Below are positions 17,152-25,892 of a stretch of DNA of 64,000 nt, piece after piece (positions within the stretch are counted from its first letter, which is position 1; every line of letters starts with the position of its first letter). The notes below the pieces were generated by a model. It made no database searches, was not told the origin of the DNA, and saw only the letters and a list, made by a program, of their open reading frames with translations. Both the position numbers and the translations under genes were made by a program. Source of the stretch: SG8-30 sp963715485 (GTDB lineage: Bacteria; Pseudomonadota; Gammaproteobacteria; Steroidobacterales; Steroidobacteraceae); the NCBI GenBank assembly GCA_963715485.1, contig OY970244.1, forward strand, positions 2,108,001 through 2,172,000, in the 5' to 3' direction.

Positions 17152-17163
17152 GCTGCTGTCTCT

Positions 17164-18051
17164 TCACTCCTGCTCCACCAGTTCGATCAGCTCGCCGGCG
17201 GCGCCACGGATGACACCAGCGCGACGACCGGAGTAGGGCGCCTGCTCGATCCTGCGAGGGGGCGCAATGAATTCTGCGGTCACGGCGTCGAGGTCCTTGA
17301 TACCGAAGGACACCATCGACATGCCTGGGGGCAGCTCGCCTGGACGCTGTGGCCGCGCGGTGGCCTGCTTGGGGTAACCGTCGAGCTCGATGAGGAAATT
17401 CGCCGGAAACCTGACGATCCCCAACTGGAACTGGGTTTCTGCGGGAAGGTCGTAGGCCTTCGACAGCACGCTGATCGTCGACGGCGCCGGGTCGGTCGTT
17501 GGCATGCCCAGCGTTTCTCCGTAGAAGCGCCGCATGGCGTCCATGTCCGGCCCGCCGAGCACGACGATGAACGTCCGGTCGACGAAGCTCTGCGCAGAGC
17601 CGAGGTTGAACAGCGACTTGCCTTCCGGAATCCGCGTGAGGTAGATCAGCTCCTGGGCCGGGCCGAGCGCCTGCATGGCGACGATCTCCGGGTTCATCGA
17701 CAGCCCCCTGGGCTCACCGATGATCCGGAAGGGCGAGTCCTTGAGCTTCTCGTGAATGGCGTAGGTGTCCTGGACCAGGATCTCGTTCGAGTTCCAGCCC
17801 CAGGTCTTCATGGCCTCGAATCCGGGCACGGCATCCTGGCGCACGACACGCAGGTAGACGGGCGCACCGCTTTCAGGCTGCATCAACAGGTAGTCGTGGC
17901 CGGCGAGCGCCGGTGCATTCCACAGTCCGGCCAGGTCCGGGGACAACTGGCCGCGTTCGACCACCCGGTAGCCCAGATAGTCGCCGTAAGCGCGCTCGAC
18001 CGCCGACAGGTCGGGAACGGTCATGGTCACGGCAAGGATCACGGTCAGCAT
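17164..18051 (-). CDS. VOC (glyoxalase/extradiol dioxygenase fold) protein
   Basis: A 295-residue protein with two vicinal-oxygen-chelate modules. The first starts VILAVTMTVPDLSAVERAYGDYLGYRVV; the second starts FIVVLGGPDMDAMRRFYGETLGM and ends MSMVSFGIKDLDAVTAEF with GAAGELIELVEQE. Such proteins can be dioxygenases, isomerases or lyases. The metal ligands are not all evident, since the usual N-terminal His is not in the expected place, so the activity is unclear. ATG 18051 follows GGAGGACAATCC. It is flanked by two GST-type genes and divergent from the second. Confidence 0.82.
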   Translation of the reverse strand: MLTVILAVTMTVPDLSAVERAYGDYLGYRVVERGQLSPDLAGLWNAPALAGHDYLLMQPESGAPVYLRVVRQDAVPGFEAMKTWGWNSNEILVQDTYAIHEKLKDSPFRIIGEPRGLSMNPEIVAMQALGPAQELIYLTRIPEGKSLFNLGSAQSFVDRTFIVVLGGPDMDAMRRFYGETLGMPTTDPAPSTISVLSKAYDLPAETQFQLGIVRFPANFLIELDGYPKQATARPQRPGELPPGMSMVSFGIKDLDAVTAEFIAPPRRIEQAPYSGRRAGVIRGAAGELIELVEQE

Positions 18052-18160
18052 GGATTGTCCTCCGGAGGGCCCCGGCAGGACCCGCTGTGCTACGTTGGCC
18101 CGGCTACCGGGCATGCCGCATGGTAGCCGCGACGCACGTCAATCACCAAACCAGGATGCC

Positions 18161-18880
18161 ATGATAGACCTCTATTTCTGGCCGACGCCCAACGGGCACA
18201 AGGCGAGCATCATGCTGGAGGAGACCGGCCTCGAGTACCGCGTGCACCCGGTCAACATCCTGCGCGGCGAGCAGTTCAGGCCGGGCTTCCTCAAGCTCAA
18301 TCCCAACAACAAGATCCCGGTCATCGTCGACCCACAAGGTCCGGGGCGCAGGCCGTACACGGTGTTCGAATCTCACACGATCCTGCAGTACCTCGCCGAG
18401 AAGACCGGCAAGCTGCTGCCGAAGCGCCCGCGCGAGCGTTACGACGCGCTGCAATGGCTGTCGTTCCAGGTAGCCAACGTGGGACCCATGTTCGGGCAGT
18501 GCGGGCATTTCCTCGGTTACGCACCGCGCAAGATTCCCTATGCCATGGAACGGTACAGGAATGAAACCCTCAGGCTCTACGGCGTGATGGACCGTCGGCT
18601 GGCAAGAAATGAGTATCTTGCGGGTCGCTACTCGATCGCGGACGTGGCGACTTTTCCCTGGATCGCGGTGCGCTGGCTACACCGGATCGACATTGACGAA
18701 TTTCCTCACGTCAGGCGCTGGTACCAGGCGATCGAACGCCGCCCGGCGGTCAAACGCGGCATGGCCCTGCTCAAGCAGCAGGAAAAGATCGGGAGCCCCG
18801 ACGCCGCTACGCGTGAGGTGTTTTTCGGCAAGACCCAGTTACTCCAACACGTTCACCGACCGGGCAAGCGTGCGAAATGA
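18161..18880 (+). CDS. YfcG/YghU-type glutathione transferase (disulphide-bond oxidoreductase)
   Basis: A 239-residue protein very like E. coli YfcG: MIDLYFWPTPNGHKASIMLEE, then QFRPGFLKLNPNNKIPVIVD, where the Thr-Pro-Asn and NNKIP segments form the glutathione site, and ESHTILQYLAEKTGKLLP. The helical domain has YSIADVATFPWIAV. Family members bind two glutathiones and reduce disulphides rather than conjugating substrates. ATG 18161 is used; the open frame upstream to 18023 is antisense to the VOC gene. The stop overlaps the next gene by four bases. Confidence 0.9.
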   Translation: MIDLYFWPTPNGHKASIMLEETGLEYRVHPVNILRGEQFRPGFLKLNPNNKIPVIVDPQGPGRRPYTVFESHTILQYLAEKTGKLLPKRPRERYDALQWLSFQVANVGPMFGQCGHFLGYAPRKIPYAMERYRNETLRLYGVMDRRLARNEYLAGRYSIADVATFPWIAVRWLHRIDIDEFPHVRRWYQAIERRPAVKRGMALLKQQEKIGSPDAATREVFFGKTQLLQHVHRPGKRAK

Positions 18881-20863
18881 GCGACCCTGGCAACTACCCG
18901 CGAATGTTTTCGCCCATCACACTGGCCGGCCGGCGGTTGAAGAATCGTGTCACCCACGCCTCCATGACGACGAGGATGGGCCGCGATCAGCGCGTCACCG
19001 AACAGCAACTCGCGTACTACCGTAACCGCGCCCGCGGCGGATGTTCGCTGATCGTCACCGAGCCGCTCAACGCCTGGCGGATCCAGCGGGCGCCGCACAA
19101 GATCCGGGCCTGCAGCGACGAGTCGCTCGATGACCTCAAGCACTGGGCCGATGCGGTGGAGAGCGAGGACTGCCGGCTTCTCGGACAGATCCAGGACCCC
19201 GGTCGGGGCCGCCACGAGCGCGGCCGCAACCCCTTCGCGTGGGGCGCCTCCTCGCTGCCGGACGATCTCAGCTGGACGCGTGCCACATGTCATGAGCGTG
19301 GCGGACATCCGCCAGATGACCGACGATTTCGCTGCATCCGCGGCACGTCTCAAGCGGGCGGGGTTCTCGGGAGTAGAGATTTCAGCCGGCCACGGTCACC
19401 TGTTCCATCAGTTCATGTCGCCCTGGTGCAACGTGCGCGAGGATCAATACGGCGGATCGCTCGAGAACCGCCTGCGCATGACGCGCGAGCTGATTGCCGC
19501 GATCCGTGCCGAGTGTGGCGCGGACTTCATCGTCGGGCTCAAGCTGCCGGGCGACGACGGCGTTGCCGGCAGCATCGGACCCCAGGAAGCCGCGGAAATT
19601 GCCCCGGCGTTGTGCACGCCGGGATCGGTCGACTACGTGTGCTTTACCTGGGGTGCGCACGCCCGCTCGCTGGACATGCACATCCCTGATGCGCACTGGC
19701 CGCGAGCCCCGTTCCTCGGGGTCATCCGTGCGTTGAAGGCCACCGTGCCGGGCGTGCCGGTGATGGCAGTTGGCTACCTGAGCGATCCGGCGGAGGTGGA
19801 GGGCGTCATCGCCCGGGGCGACGCCGACCTGGTGGCGCTTGGCCGGCCGTTGGTGACCGACCCGGCCTGGCCTGTCAAGGCGGCCACAGGCCGCGAACGC
19901 GAGATCCGTCACTGCGTCGCCTGCAATAGTTGCTGGGGCAGGATCATGGAACACGCGCCATTGGCCTGCGACAACAACCCGCGCGTCGCCTCGACCGAGG
20001 AAACCGACTACTGGCCCCGACCGGCCGGAAGGCGGCGCCGCATCGTCGTAGTCGGGGCCGGCATCGCCGGCATGGAAGCCGCATGGACCGCCGGCGCGCG
20101 CGGCCACGAAGTCACCGTCCTGGGTGCGGGCGCAGAAGTTGGCGGCAAGACCCGGCTGCATTCGCTGCTGCCGGGGGGCGGCAACCTCGCGAGCATCTTC
20201 GATTACCAGTTCCTCGCCGCCCGGAAGGCGGGCGTGAAACTGGAGCTTGGCCTGCGCGCCGGGCTCGAAGAGATTACGGCCCTGCAACCCGATGCGGTGG
20301 TGCTGGCTACGGGCTCCCGGATGAGCTGGCCGCGGATGCTGCCGGACGCCTGGCGCGACGAGGGGCTGGTTCCCGACCTGCGTGCCTTGATGCCAGATCT
20401 GGTTGCGCTTTCCGGGTCGCAGGGCGGCACTGCAGTGATGTTCGACATGGACCACACTGAAGGTACCTATGCTTCGGCCGAGGTCCTACGCCGTTTGTTC
20501 GACCGGGTGGTCATACTGACGCCCCGCGACCGCATTGCGGAGGACACGCCGCTGGTCACGCGCCTGGGGATCCTGCGACGTTTCGCCGCGCAAGGCATCG
20601 AAGTCCTTCCGCTGACAGAGCCGTCACCCTCTTCGCATCTGGAGGCTGGCCTCGTGCTCGCCCGGCATGTCTACACCGGTCAGGAGACGGAGATTCCTGA
20701 CGTGAGCCTGCTGACCTACTCGACTCCGCGCATGGCCGATGACGGGCTCGCAGCACCGTTGGGACTGGCAGGACTCGAGGTTCACCTCGTTGGCGACTGC
20801 TATGCGCCCCGCAGCGTCATGGCGGCAACATCGGACGGACACGCAAAGGGACACGAGTTATGA
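18877..20863 (+). pseudogene. OYE-family FMN/Fe-S/FAD oxidoreductase (2,4-dienoyl-CoA reductase/TMADH-like), frameshifted
   Basis: It would be about 661 residues if the frame were intact. The first 134 codons read MFSPITLAGRRLKNRV and TEPLNAWRI up to LSWT near 19278. The frame then moves by one base and continues VPHVMSVADIRQM to 20863. The second frame holds VEISAGHGHLFHQFMSP, REDQYGGSLENR, the 4Fe-4S motif C-x2-C-x2-C-x11-C and GAGIAGMEAAW for FAD/NAD binding. Members reduce enoyl thioesters or oxidise amines; the C-x2-C-x2-C spacing recalls trimethylamine dehydrogenase, whose acceptor is ETF. One extra base near 19279 explains the break, either a real mutation or a sequencing error. The start overlaps the GST stop and the end overlaps oppA. 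Confidence 0.85.
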
Positions 20864-22434
20864 ATCGCGCCATCCTGCTCATCGCGATGACCCTCCTCGC
20901 CGCGATCCAGCCAGCAACGGCCGAGGAGAAAGTCCTGCGGCGCTCTGGCACCGACGATCCGGCGACCCTGGATCCGCACCGCGTGGCCTACCCGGGTGAA
21001 TTCAACGTGATCTCGGACCTGTTCACGGGACTCCTCACGCTCGACCAGCAGGCCCGTCCCATTCCAGGTGCGGCGGAGTCCTGGACGGTGAGCGAGGACG
21101 GCCTGACCTACGAGTTCAAGCTGAGGCCCGGCATGAAATGGTCGGATGGCACGCCGCTGACTGCCACTGACTTCGAGTGGTCCCTGCGGCGCATGTTGGA
21201 TCCGGCCACCGCATTCCCGTTCGCCGCACGCTGGTACGTGCTCAGGAACGCTCGCGCCGTCAATGCCGGCAAGCTGCCGGTGACCGAACTCGGCGTCAAG
21301 GCGCTCGACCCCGTCCACCTGCGCCTGCAGCTCGAACATCCGGCGCCTTACATCCTCGAGGTACTCGCCAGCTACAGCTCGCCCGCGCCGCGCCAACTGG
21401 TGGAAAAGCGACCGCAGGACTGGGCCCGCCCCGGGGTCATGGTCAGTAACGGTGCCTTTGTACTCGCTGAATGGGTGCCCAACTCGCACGTACGGCTCAA
21501 CCGTAACCCTGCCTTCTACGACGCGGCCAGTGTCAGGCTCGACGCCGTCGTCCACGTACACACCGACGGCGCGGCCAACGCCCTGCGCCGGTTCCGCGCC
21601 GGCGAGCTTGAAGTAGTGCTGGTCGTGCCACCCGACCAGCTCGACTGGGCGCGACAGAACCTTCCGGCGGAACTCCGGCTGTCGCCCGGATTCGGCGTTG
21701 AACACATCGCCTTCAACACCCGCCGGGCTCCATTCAATGACGCGCGGATCCGTCGTGCCGTCTCCATGGCGATCGACCGTGAGGCATTGGTGAAGCACAT
21801 TACGCGAGCTGGCGAGGTGCCTGCCTATGGACTGGTGCCACTCAAGGCATCGAACTACGGCTTGAACGCAAAGTCCGATTTCGCCTCGCTGGGGCAGGCG
21901 GAACGGGTCAGGCAGGCGCGAGCGCTGCTGGCCGAGGCGGGCTACGGACCCGGCAAACCGCTGACCTTCACACTCAGCTACCCCAGCAGCGACGTGCAGA
22001 AGCGCGTCGCCGTGGCGCTGGCGTCCATGCTGCAGGCCGCGGGAATCCGGGCGGAAATCACTGGATCAGAGCTCAAAGCGCTGCTCGGGCAGGTGGGACG
22101 CGGCGATTTTGACGCGGTCCGTTTCGTCTGGCTGTCGGGTACGACCGACCCGGTATCCTTCCTGGAACGCCTGGAAACGTCCTCCGGGGCCGAGAACCAG
22201 TCCGGCTACACGAATCCACGCTACGACAGCCTCGTCCGGCAGGCCGAGCAGACCCGGGATGTCGGCGCGCGTGCCCGGCTCCTGTCCAAGGCCGAGGCCA
22301 TGGCGCTCTCCGATCAGCCGGTGGCGCCGCTCTACTTCTACGCAGGCCGGCGCCTGGTGGCCCTGCGGGTCGACGGATGGGTGGATAATGTGCGCGGCGT
22401 ACACCTGTCACGCTGGCTGGGACTGAGCCCGTAA
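20860..22434 (+). CDS. oppA: Oligopeptide-type ABC transporter substrate-binding protein OppA
   Basis: A 524-residue periplasmic binding protein of the family-5 type. A signal peptide covers about residues 1-21 (LLIAMTLLAAIQPATA). Hallmarks are DDPATLDPHRV, SDLFTGLLTLD, AAESWTVSEDGLTYEFKLR, GMKWSDGTPLTATDF and IRRAVSMAIDREALVKHI. It is the probable partner of OppBCDF encoded from 8014. The nine intervening kilobases of oxidoreductases, transferases and receptor suggest one extended functional unit. ATG 20860 overlaps the preceding stop by four bases. The ligand is unknown. Confidence 0.9.
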   Translation: MNRAILLIAMTLLAAIQPATAEEKVLRRSGTDDPATLDPHRVAYPGEFNVISDLFTGLLTLDQQARPIPGAAESWTVSEDGLTYEFKLRPGMKWSDGTPLTATDFEWSLRRMLDPATAFPFAARWYVLRNARAVNAGKLPVTELGVKALDPVHLRLQLEHPAPYILEVLASYSSPAPRQLVEKRPQDWARPGVMVSNGAFVLAEWVPNSHVRLNRNPAFYDAASVRLDAVVHVHTDGAANALRRFRAGELEVVLVVPPDQLDWARQNLPAELRLSPGFGVEHIAFNTRRAPFNDARIRRAVSMAIDREALVKHITRAGEVPAYGLVPLKASNYGLNAKSDFASLGQAERVRQARALLAEAGYGPGKPLTFTLSYPSSDVQKRVAVALASMLQAAGIRAEITGSELKALLGQVGRGDFDAVRFVWLSGTTDPVSFLERLETSSGAENQSGYTNPRYDSLVRQAEQTRDVGARARLLSKAEAMALSDQPVAPLYFYAGRRLVALRVDGWVDNVRGVHLSRWLGLSP

Positions 22435-22483
22435 CGGTTTGCTCACTTGCAGGATGCCTGTTGCTCGCATAATCTCAGGGACG

Positions 22484-22493
22484 TTGTATACAA
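22484..22493. promoter_or_regulatory. TTGTATACAA operator, copy C
   Basis: An exact palindrome in the 128-base gap between oppA and the NicO-type gene, 70 bases before the latter's GTG start. Confidence 0.65.
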
Positions 22494-22562
22494 GGCAGCG
22501 GTGAGCGCAGGAACACTTCGCACTCGCCAGAGTGATGCTGCCAGTTTCCGCGGAGGGCTTGC

Positions 22563-23339
22563 GTGGACGTCATGGCCCCGGACCTGACACTGCTGGTGCT
22601 GACGGCGGCCTCGATCGGCTTCATTCACACGCTGCTCGGACCCGATCATTACCTGCCTTTCGTCGCCCTGTCCAAGTCGCGGGCCTGGACCACCCGACGC
22701 ACGGTGGCGATTACCATGGCCTGCGGGGTCGGCCATGTGCTCAGCTCTATCGTCATCGGCGCCCTCGGCATTGCCGCAGGTACCGCAATTGAGCAGCTGG
22801 TCTGGATCGAGTCCTGGCGGGGCGACGTCGCCGCCTGGCTGCTGTTCAGCTTCGGGCTGGCCTATTTCGCCTGGGGCGTGAAGCGGGCCCTGCGCGGGGA
22901 AATCCACGCTCACCCGCACGTTCACGTTGACGGGACCCGTCATACCCACACCCATGATCATCGCCTCGCGCCGCACGTCCACCTGCACGCGGCGGCATCG
23001 CCAGTCCTGTCATTCACGCCCGTGAAGCCTGCGACGGCTCCTCGAGTCGCCATGGCCACGCCGTGGGCGCTGTTCATCATTTTCGTGTTCGGGCCCTGCG
23101 AACCGTTGATCCCGGTCCTGATGTACCCATCGGCCCACGCAAGCGGCCTCGCGGTAGCCATCGTGTGCCTTGCCTTCGCGCTGGCCACGATCGGCACCAT
23201 GGTCGCAGTCGTGCTGCTGGTGCGGCGCGGGCTGGACGCTATCGGCACGCGCGCCCATGGGATGGAGCGCTGGTCGCACGCCCTGGCCGGCGCCACCTTG
23301 TCTGTCTGCGCGGCCGCCATCATTTTTCTTGGTCTATGA
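22563..23339 (+). CDS. NicO/UreH-like metal transporter with a histidine-rich loop
   Basis: A 258-residue inner-membrane protein with about six hydrophobic segments. The first carries GFIHTLLGPDHYLPF, the H-x7-DH-type metal motif seen in nickel/cobalt exporters and permeases. A soluble loop around residues 115-150 holds about a dozen histidines (HAHPHVHVDG, HTHTHDH, HVHLH). FGPCEPLIPVLMYPSA follows in the second half. Direction (import or export) and metal (Ni or Co most likely) cannot be decided. GTG 22563 follows GGAGGGC; ATG at 22572 is an alternative. It is first in a three-gene unit with a small basic protein and a histidine-rich cupin. Confidence 0.83.
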   Translation: MDVMAPDLTLLVLTAASIGFIHTLLGPDHYLPFVALSKSRAWTTRRTVAITMACGVGHVLSSIVIGALGIAAGTAIEQLVWIESWRGDVAAWLLFSFGLAYFAWGVKRALRGEIHAHPHVHVDGTRHTHTHDHRLAPHVHLHAAASPVLSFTPVKPATAPRVAMATPWALFIIFVFGPCEPLIPVLMYPSAHASGLAVAIVCLAFALATIGTMVAVVLLVRRGLDAIGTRAHGMERWSHALAGATLSVCAAAIIFLGL

Positions 23340-23377
23340 CCCAGTTTTTTACCTGTATGCAGGGGAGGTAGCCTGAA

Positions 23378-23632
23378 ATGAAGTTCATCCTGAACAAACG
23401 TAGCCGCGAGGCCGAGCGCTGGCTGAAGCAGGAGATTCGCGACCAGAAGGTTCGCTACCGCAAGATCGTGGCGGAGCAGGACGCACTGGCGCCGAAACGC
23501 GACAGGTGGATCGACCAGTTCCTGGAGCGGATCCAGAACCGCGGCTTCAACGTCCATTCGAACATGATGCGCAAGATCGGGAGTGACGAAATCCCCCGCA
23601 AGCCCAAGCGCAAGTTCAAGGTCGTTTTCTGA
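23378..23632 (+). CDS. Small basic protein of unknown function
   Basis: An 84-residue, strongly basic protein (many K and R, ending KPKRKFKVVF) that I do not recognise. It is predicted helical in the first half (REAERWLKQEIRDQKVRYRKI) with no membrane segment. A good ribosome site (GGGGAGG) precedes ATG 23378. It lies between the metal transporter and the cupin gene with short gaps on both sides, so it probably acts with them. Confidence 0.7.
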   Translation: MKFILNKRSREAERWLKQEIRDQKVRYRKIVAEQDALAPKRDRWIDQFLERIQNRGFNVHSNMMRKIGSDEIPRKPKRKFKVVF

Positions 23633-23662
23633 CCGGCGTCGCGGCCAGCGGAGGAAGAATTC

Positions 23663-24631
23663 ATGACACGCCCACACATCGAGCCTTTCGTCGAAACCAA
23701 CGTGCCGTGGAAGCGCATGACGCTACCCGGCTTCGGCAAGGGCATGCGCTACAAAGTCCTGTCACTGGACACCGACACCGGTGCCTGCTCCTTGAAGGTG
23801 CTGTTCGAGCCCGGCTACAAGCAGCCGCCCGGGATGAGCTACTCGGAGATGGAACTGTTCGTACTGACCGGGTCGATCACCGTCGGCGACAAGGTCCACG
23901 GTCCCGGCTCCTACTTCTGCGTCCCGGCTGGCGTGGCCATGCCGGCACTCGGCGCGCCGCGCGGGGCGCAGCTGATCATGTTCTACAACTATGGTGAGCC
24001 CAGCTTTGTCGAATCCGATTCGGACCATCCCAAGGCGGAGCGGCACCGCTACACGGCGGTCAATTCATACGATGACATGAGCTGGACCTCGACCAATTTC
24101 TATCCGGCGACCGCGCCAGGCTGCCTGGTCAAGGTGCTGCGCTTCGACGAGCGCTCACAGGCCTTCACCTTCCTGTACTGCATGACGCCGAACTTCTGGC
24201 AGGACAACATCAGCTACCATGACTGCTGCGAGGAGTCTTACCACATCTGGGGCACCTCCTGGATGATGCAGTTCGGCAACCTGCCAACCGGCGGCTATTT
24301 CTGGCGGCCCCCGTACATCAACCACGGTGCCTTCGCCTGCAAGTACGGGACGCTGGCACTCGGGCGCACCGATTCGCAGTTGTACAACCACTTCCACTTC
24401 AACCCCTGGACCACACCCGAGGAAAACCTCGAGCGCGCGGCGAGCCGCATCCAGCACTGGAAGCCGGACCTGTACAGATGGGTGGCGACCGGCGACCACA
24501 ATCACCCGGTGGACTTCGAATTCCCGGGTGATCATGGACACGATCACGGCGATGTGCCGCACCATCATGGCGACCAGAACGTCGAGCACTCGCATTTCGG
24601 GAAGGCGAGGCGGGTCAGAAAGAAGAAGTGA
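23663..24631 (+). CDS. Double cupin protein with a histidine-rich C-terminus
   Basis: A 322-residue protein with two cupin-like halves. The first, about residues 25-115, includes MELFVLTGSITVGDKVHGPGSYFCVPAG. The second, about 165-255, includes DCCEESYHIWG and LPTGGYFWRPPYINHGAF, giving His/Glu candidates for a metal site. The C-terminal 50 residues carry over a dozen histidines (GDHGHDHGDVPHHHGD) and a basic end. Relatives act as metal-dependent dioxygenases, isomerases or sugar-modifying enzymes; no substrate is indicated. It shares a unit with a histidine-rich metal transporter. GGAGGAAG precedes ATG 23663. Confidence 0.83.
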   Translation: MTRPHIEPFVETNVPWKRMTLPGFGKGMRYKVLSLDTDTGACSLKVLFEPGYKQPPGMSYSEMELFVLTGSITVGDKVHGPGSYFCVPAGVAMPALGAPRGAQLIMFYNYGEPSFVESDSDHPKAERHRYTAVNSYDDMSWTSTNFYPATAPGCLVKVLRFDERSQAFTFLYCMTPNFWQDNISYHDCCEESYHIWGTSWMMQFGNLPTGGYFWRPPYINHGAFACKYGTLALGRTDSQLYNHFHFNPWTTPEENLERAASRIQHWKPDLYRWVATGDHNHPVDFEFPGDHGHDHGDVPHHHGDQNVEHSHFGKARRVRKKK

Positions 24632-24637
24632 AGGTAA

Positions 24638-24672
24638 CAGGCTCCAGGCGCCCCAGGGGCGCCTGGAGCCTG
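24638..24672. terminator. Perfect 17-bp inverted repeat between convergent genes
   Basis: CAGGCTCCAGGCGCCCC (24638-24654) and its exact complement (24656-24672) are separated by one base. It lies between the convergent cupin and methyltransferase stops. No T run follows on either strand, so termination would not be of the simple rho-independent kind. Confidence 0.6.
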
Positions 24673-24676
24673 GCGT

Positions 24677-25861
24677 CTACTTCTGCGCCCCGAATATGAA
24701 CCAGCTGGCGCCGTTGCCATGCGCGGGAGCCTCGCGCTCGCCCCGCACACACTCCTCGAATTCCAGCTCGGGTACGGTGCCCCAGTTGGGAATCCGCGTC
24801 TGGAAATAGCGCCCCGGAGCGAAGCCGGCGCGGGCGACTTCCTTGGGGAAATCCAGTGCGCGGAAGGCCGCATAGTGCGGCTCGTTGTTGTAGTAGGCGT
24901 CCCAGTCAAGATAGAAGTTGTAGTAGGGATCCACCTCGGCGGCCGGGGGTAATTCCATGTGTACCATCACGCCGCCCGGCTTCAGCACCCGCCGGGCCTC
25001 CTTGAAAATGCGCCGCGTCGCCTTCAGCGATTGCTCATGCAGGAAGAAGCTCGAGCACACGATGTCGAAGCTGTCATCGGGAAAGTCCATTGACTCCGCG
25101 TTCTGCTGCGAGAAGTGCACGTCCAGGCCCGTGGAGCGCGCGCGTGCGTGCGCATAACGAAGCAGCGGCGCACCGACATCCACGCCATATCCAACCAGAC
25201 CCGGGTGGATGATCAGGTAGGGAAACAGGTTGCTGCCGGTGCTGCATCCCAGGTCCAGCAGCTTTTGCGGCCTGATGTCCGGGTAGCGGATGCGCAGCCA
25301 GTGGGCAATTGAGGCAGCGACGCCACCCATGCGGTGCGAGCGCAGCTTCAACCCGCCGCCAAATACCGAGGTACCGAGGGTGTACACCGCACCCTGTGCG
25401 ACATCGTCCTCTGCATGCTCGGTGTGAAAGCAGCCGGGCATGAGGTGAATGTCGAGCGCGCTGACATCGCGGGGAATTTCGAGCGCGGGGTCCAGGCGCA
25501 GCGATCCCGGCGCATCGGGGTCGCTTGCCAGCTTGCGGGAGACTTCGATCAACTCGGGAAGGCAGCGCTCGACTTGTGGCATCACCGACCACCAGGTCAT
25601 TTCCTGGGCGCTGTAGCGCAGCGCCGACCAGGCCCGAAAATAGGGATGGCAGAGCATGGCCCGCCTGATCTCGCGCGCGTCCTGTGGCGGGCGGCCATGC
25701 TCGCGAACGAACGCCGGCTCGACCTCCTGCTGGTAGGCGGTGCGCATCTCGCCAGCCATGTCGGCCATGATCCGCTTGCGCAGGACCGACACGAACATCT
25801 GCCGCGCCCTTTCGTCGTGCGACGCGGGCGCCGAATCCTCAAACCGGGTCAAGGAGAACAT
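24677..25861 (-). CDS. Class I SAM-dependent methyltransferase with long N-terminal domain
   Basis: A 394-residue protein. The first roughly 180 residues are an unrecognised helical domain (VLRKRIMADMAGEMRTAYQQE, HPYFRAWSALRYSAQEMTWW). The methyltransferase domain follows with motif I LLDLGCSTGSN near residue 205, VDVGAPLLRYAHARA, FDIVCSSFFLHE and VLKPGGVMVHMELPP. It ends with a short tail after GRYFQTRIPNWG. The methyl acceptor is unknown, most likely a small molecule. It is followed by no other gene on this strand, and the lipocalin-like gene lies 31 bases upstream in the same direction. Confidence 0.87.
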   Translation of the reverse strand: MFSLTRFEDSAPASHDERARQMFVSVLRKRIMADMAGEMRTAYQQEVEPAFVREHGRPPQDAREIRRAMLCHPYFRAWSALRYSAQEMTWWSVMPQVERCLPELIEVSRKLASDPDAPGSLRLDPALEIPRDVSALDIHLMPGCFHTEHAEDDVAQGAVYTLGTSVFGGGLKLRSHRMGGVAASIAHWLRIRYPDIRPQKLLDLGCSTGSNLFPYLIIHPGLVGYGVDVGAPLLRYAHARARSTGLDVHFSQQNAESMDFPDDSFDIVCSSFFLHEQSLKATRRIFKEARRVLKPGGVMVHMELPPAAEVDPYYNFYLDWDAYYNNEPHYAAFRALDFPKEVARAGFAPGRYFQTRIPNWGTVPELEFEECVRGEREAPAHGNGASWFIFGAQK

Positions 25862-25892
25862 GCTCTCGCTCCTGCCTGCTCCTGTAGGACGT

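Noticed and set aside
19270..19290. Programmed +1 frameshifting in the OYE-type gene
   Set aside because: No slippery heptamer, stop codon or stimulatory structure is visible at the junction; an error or plain mutation is simpler.
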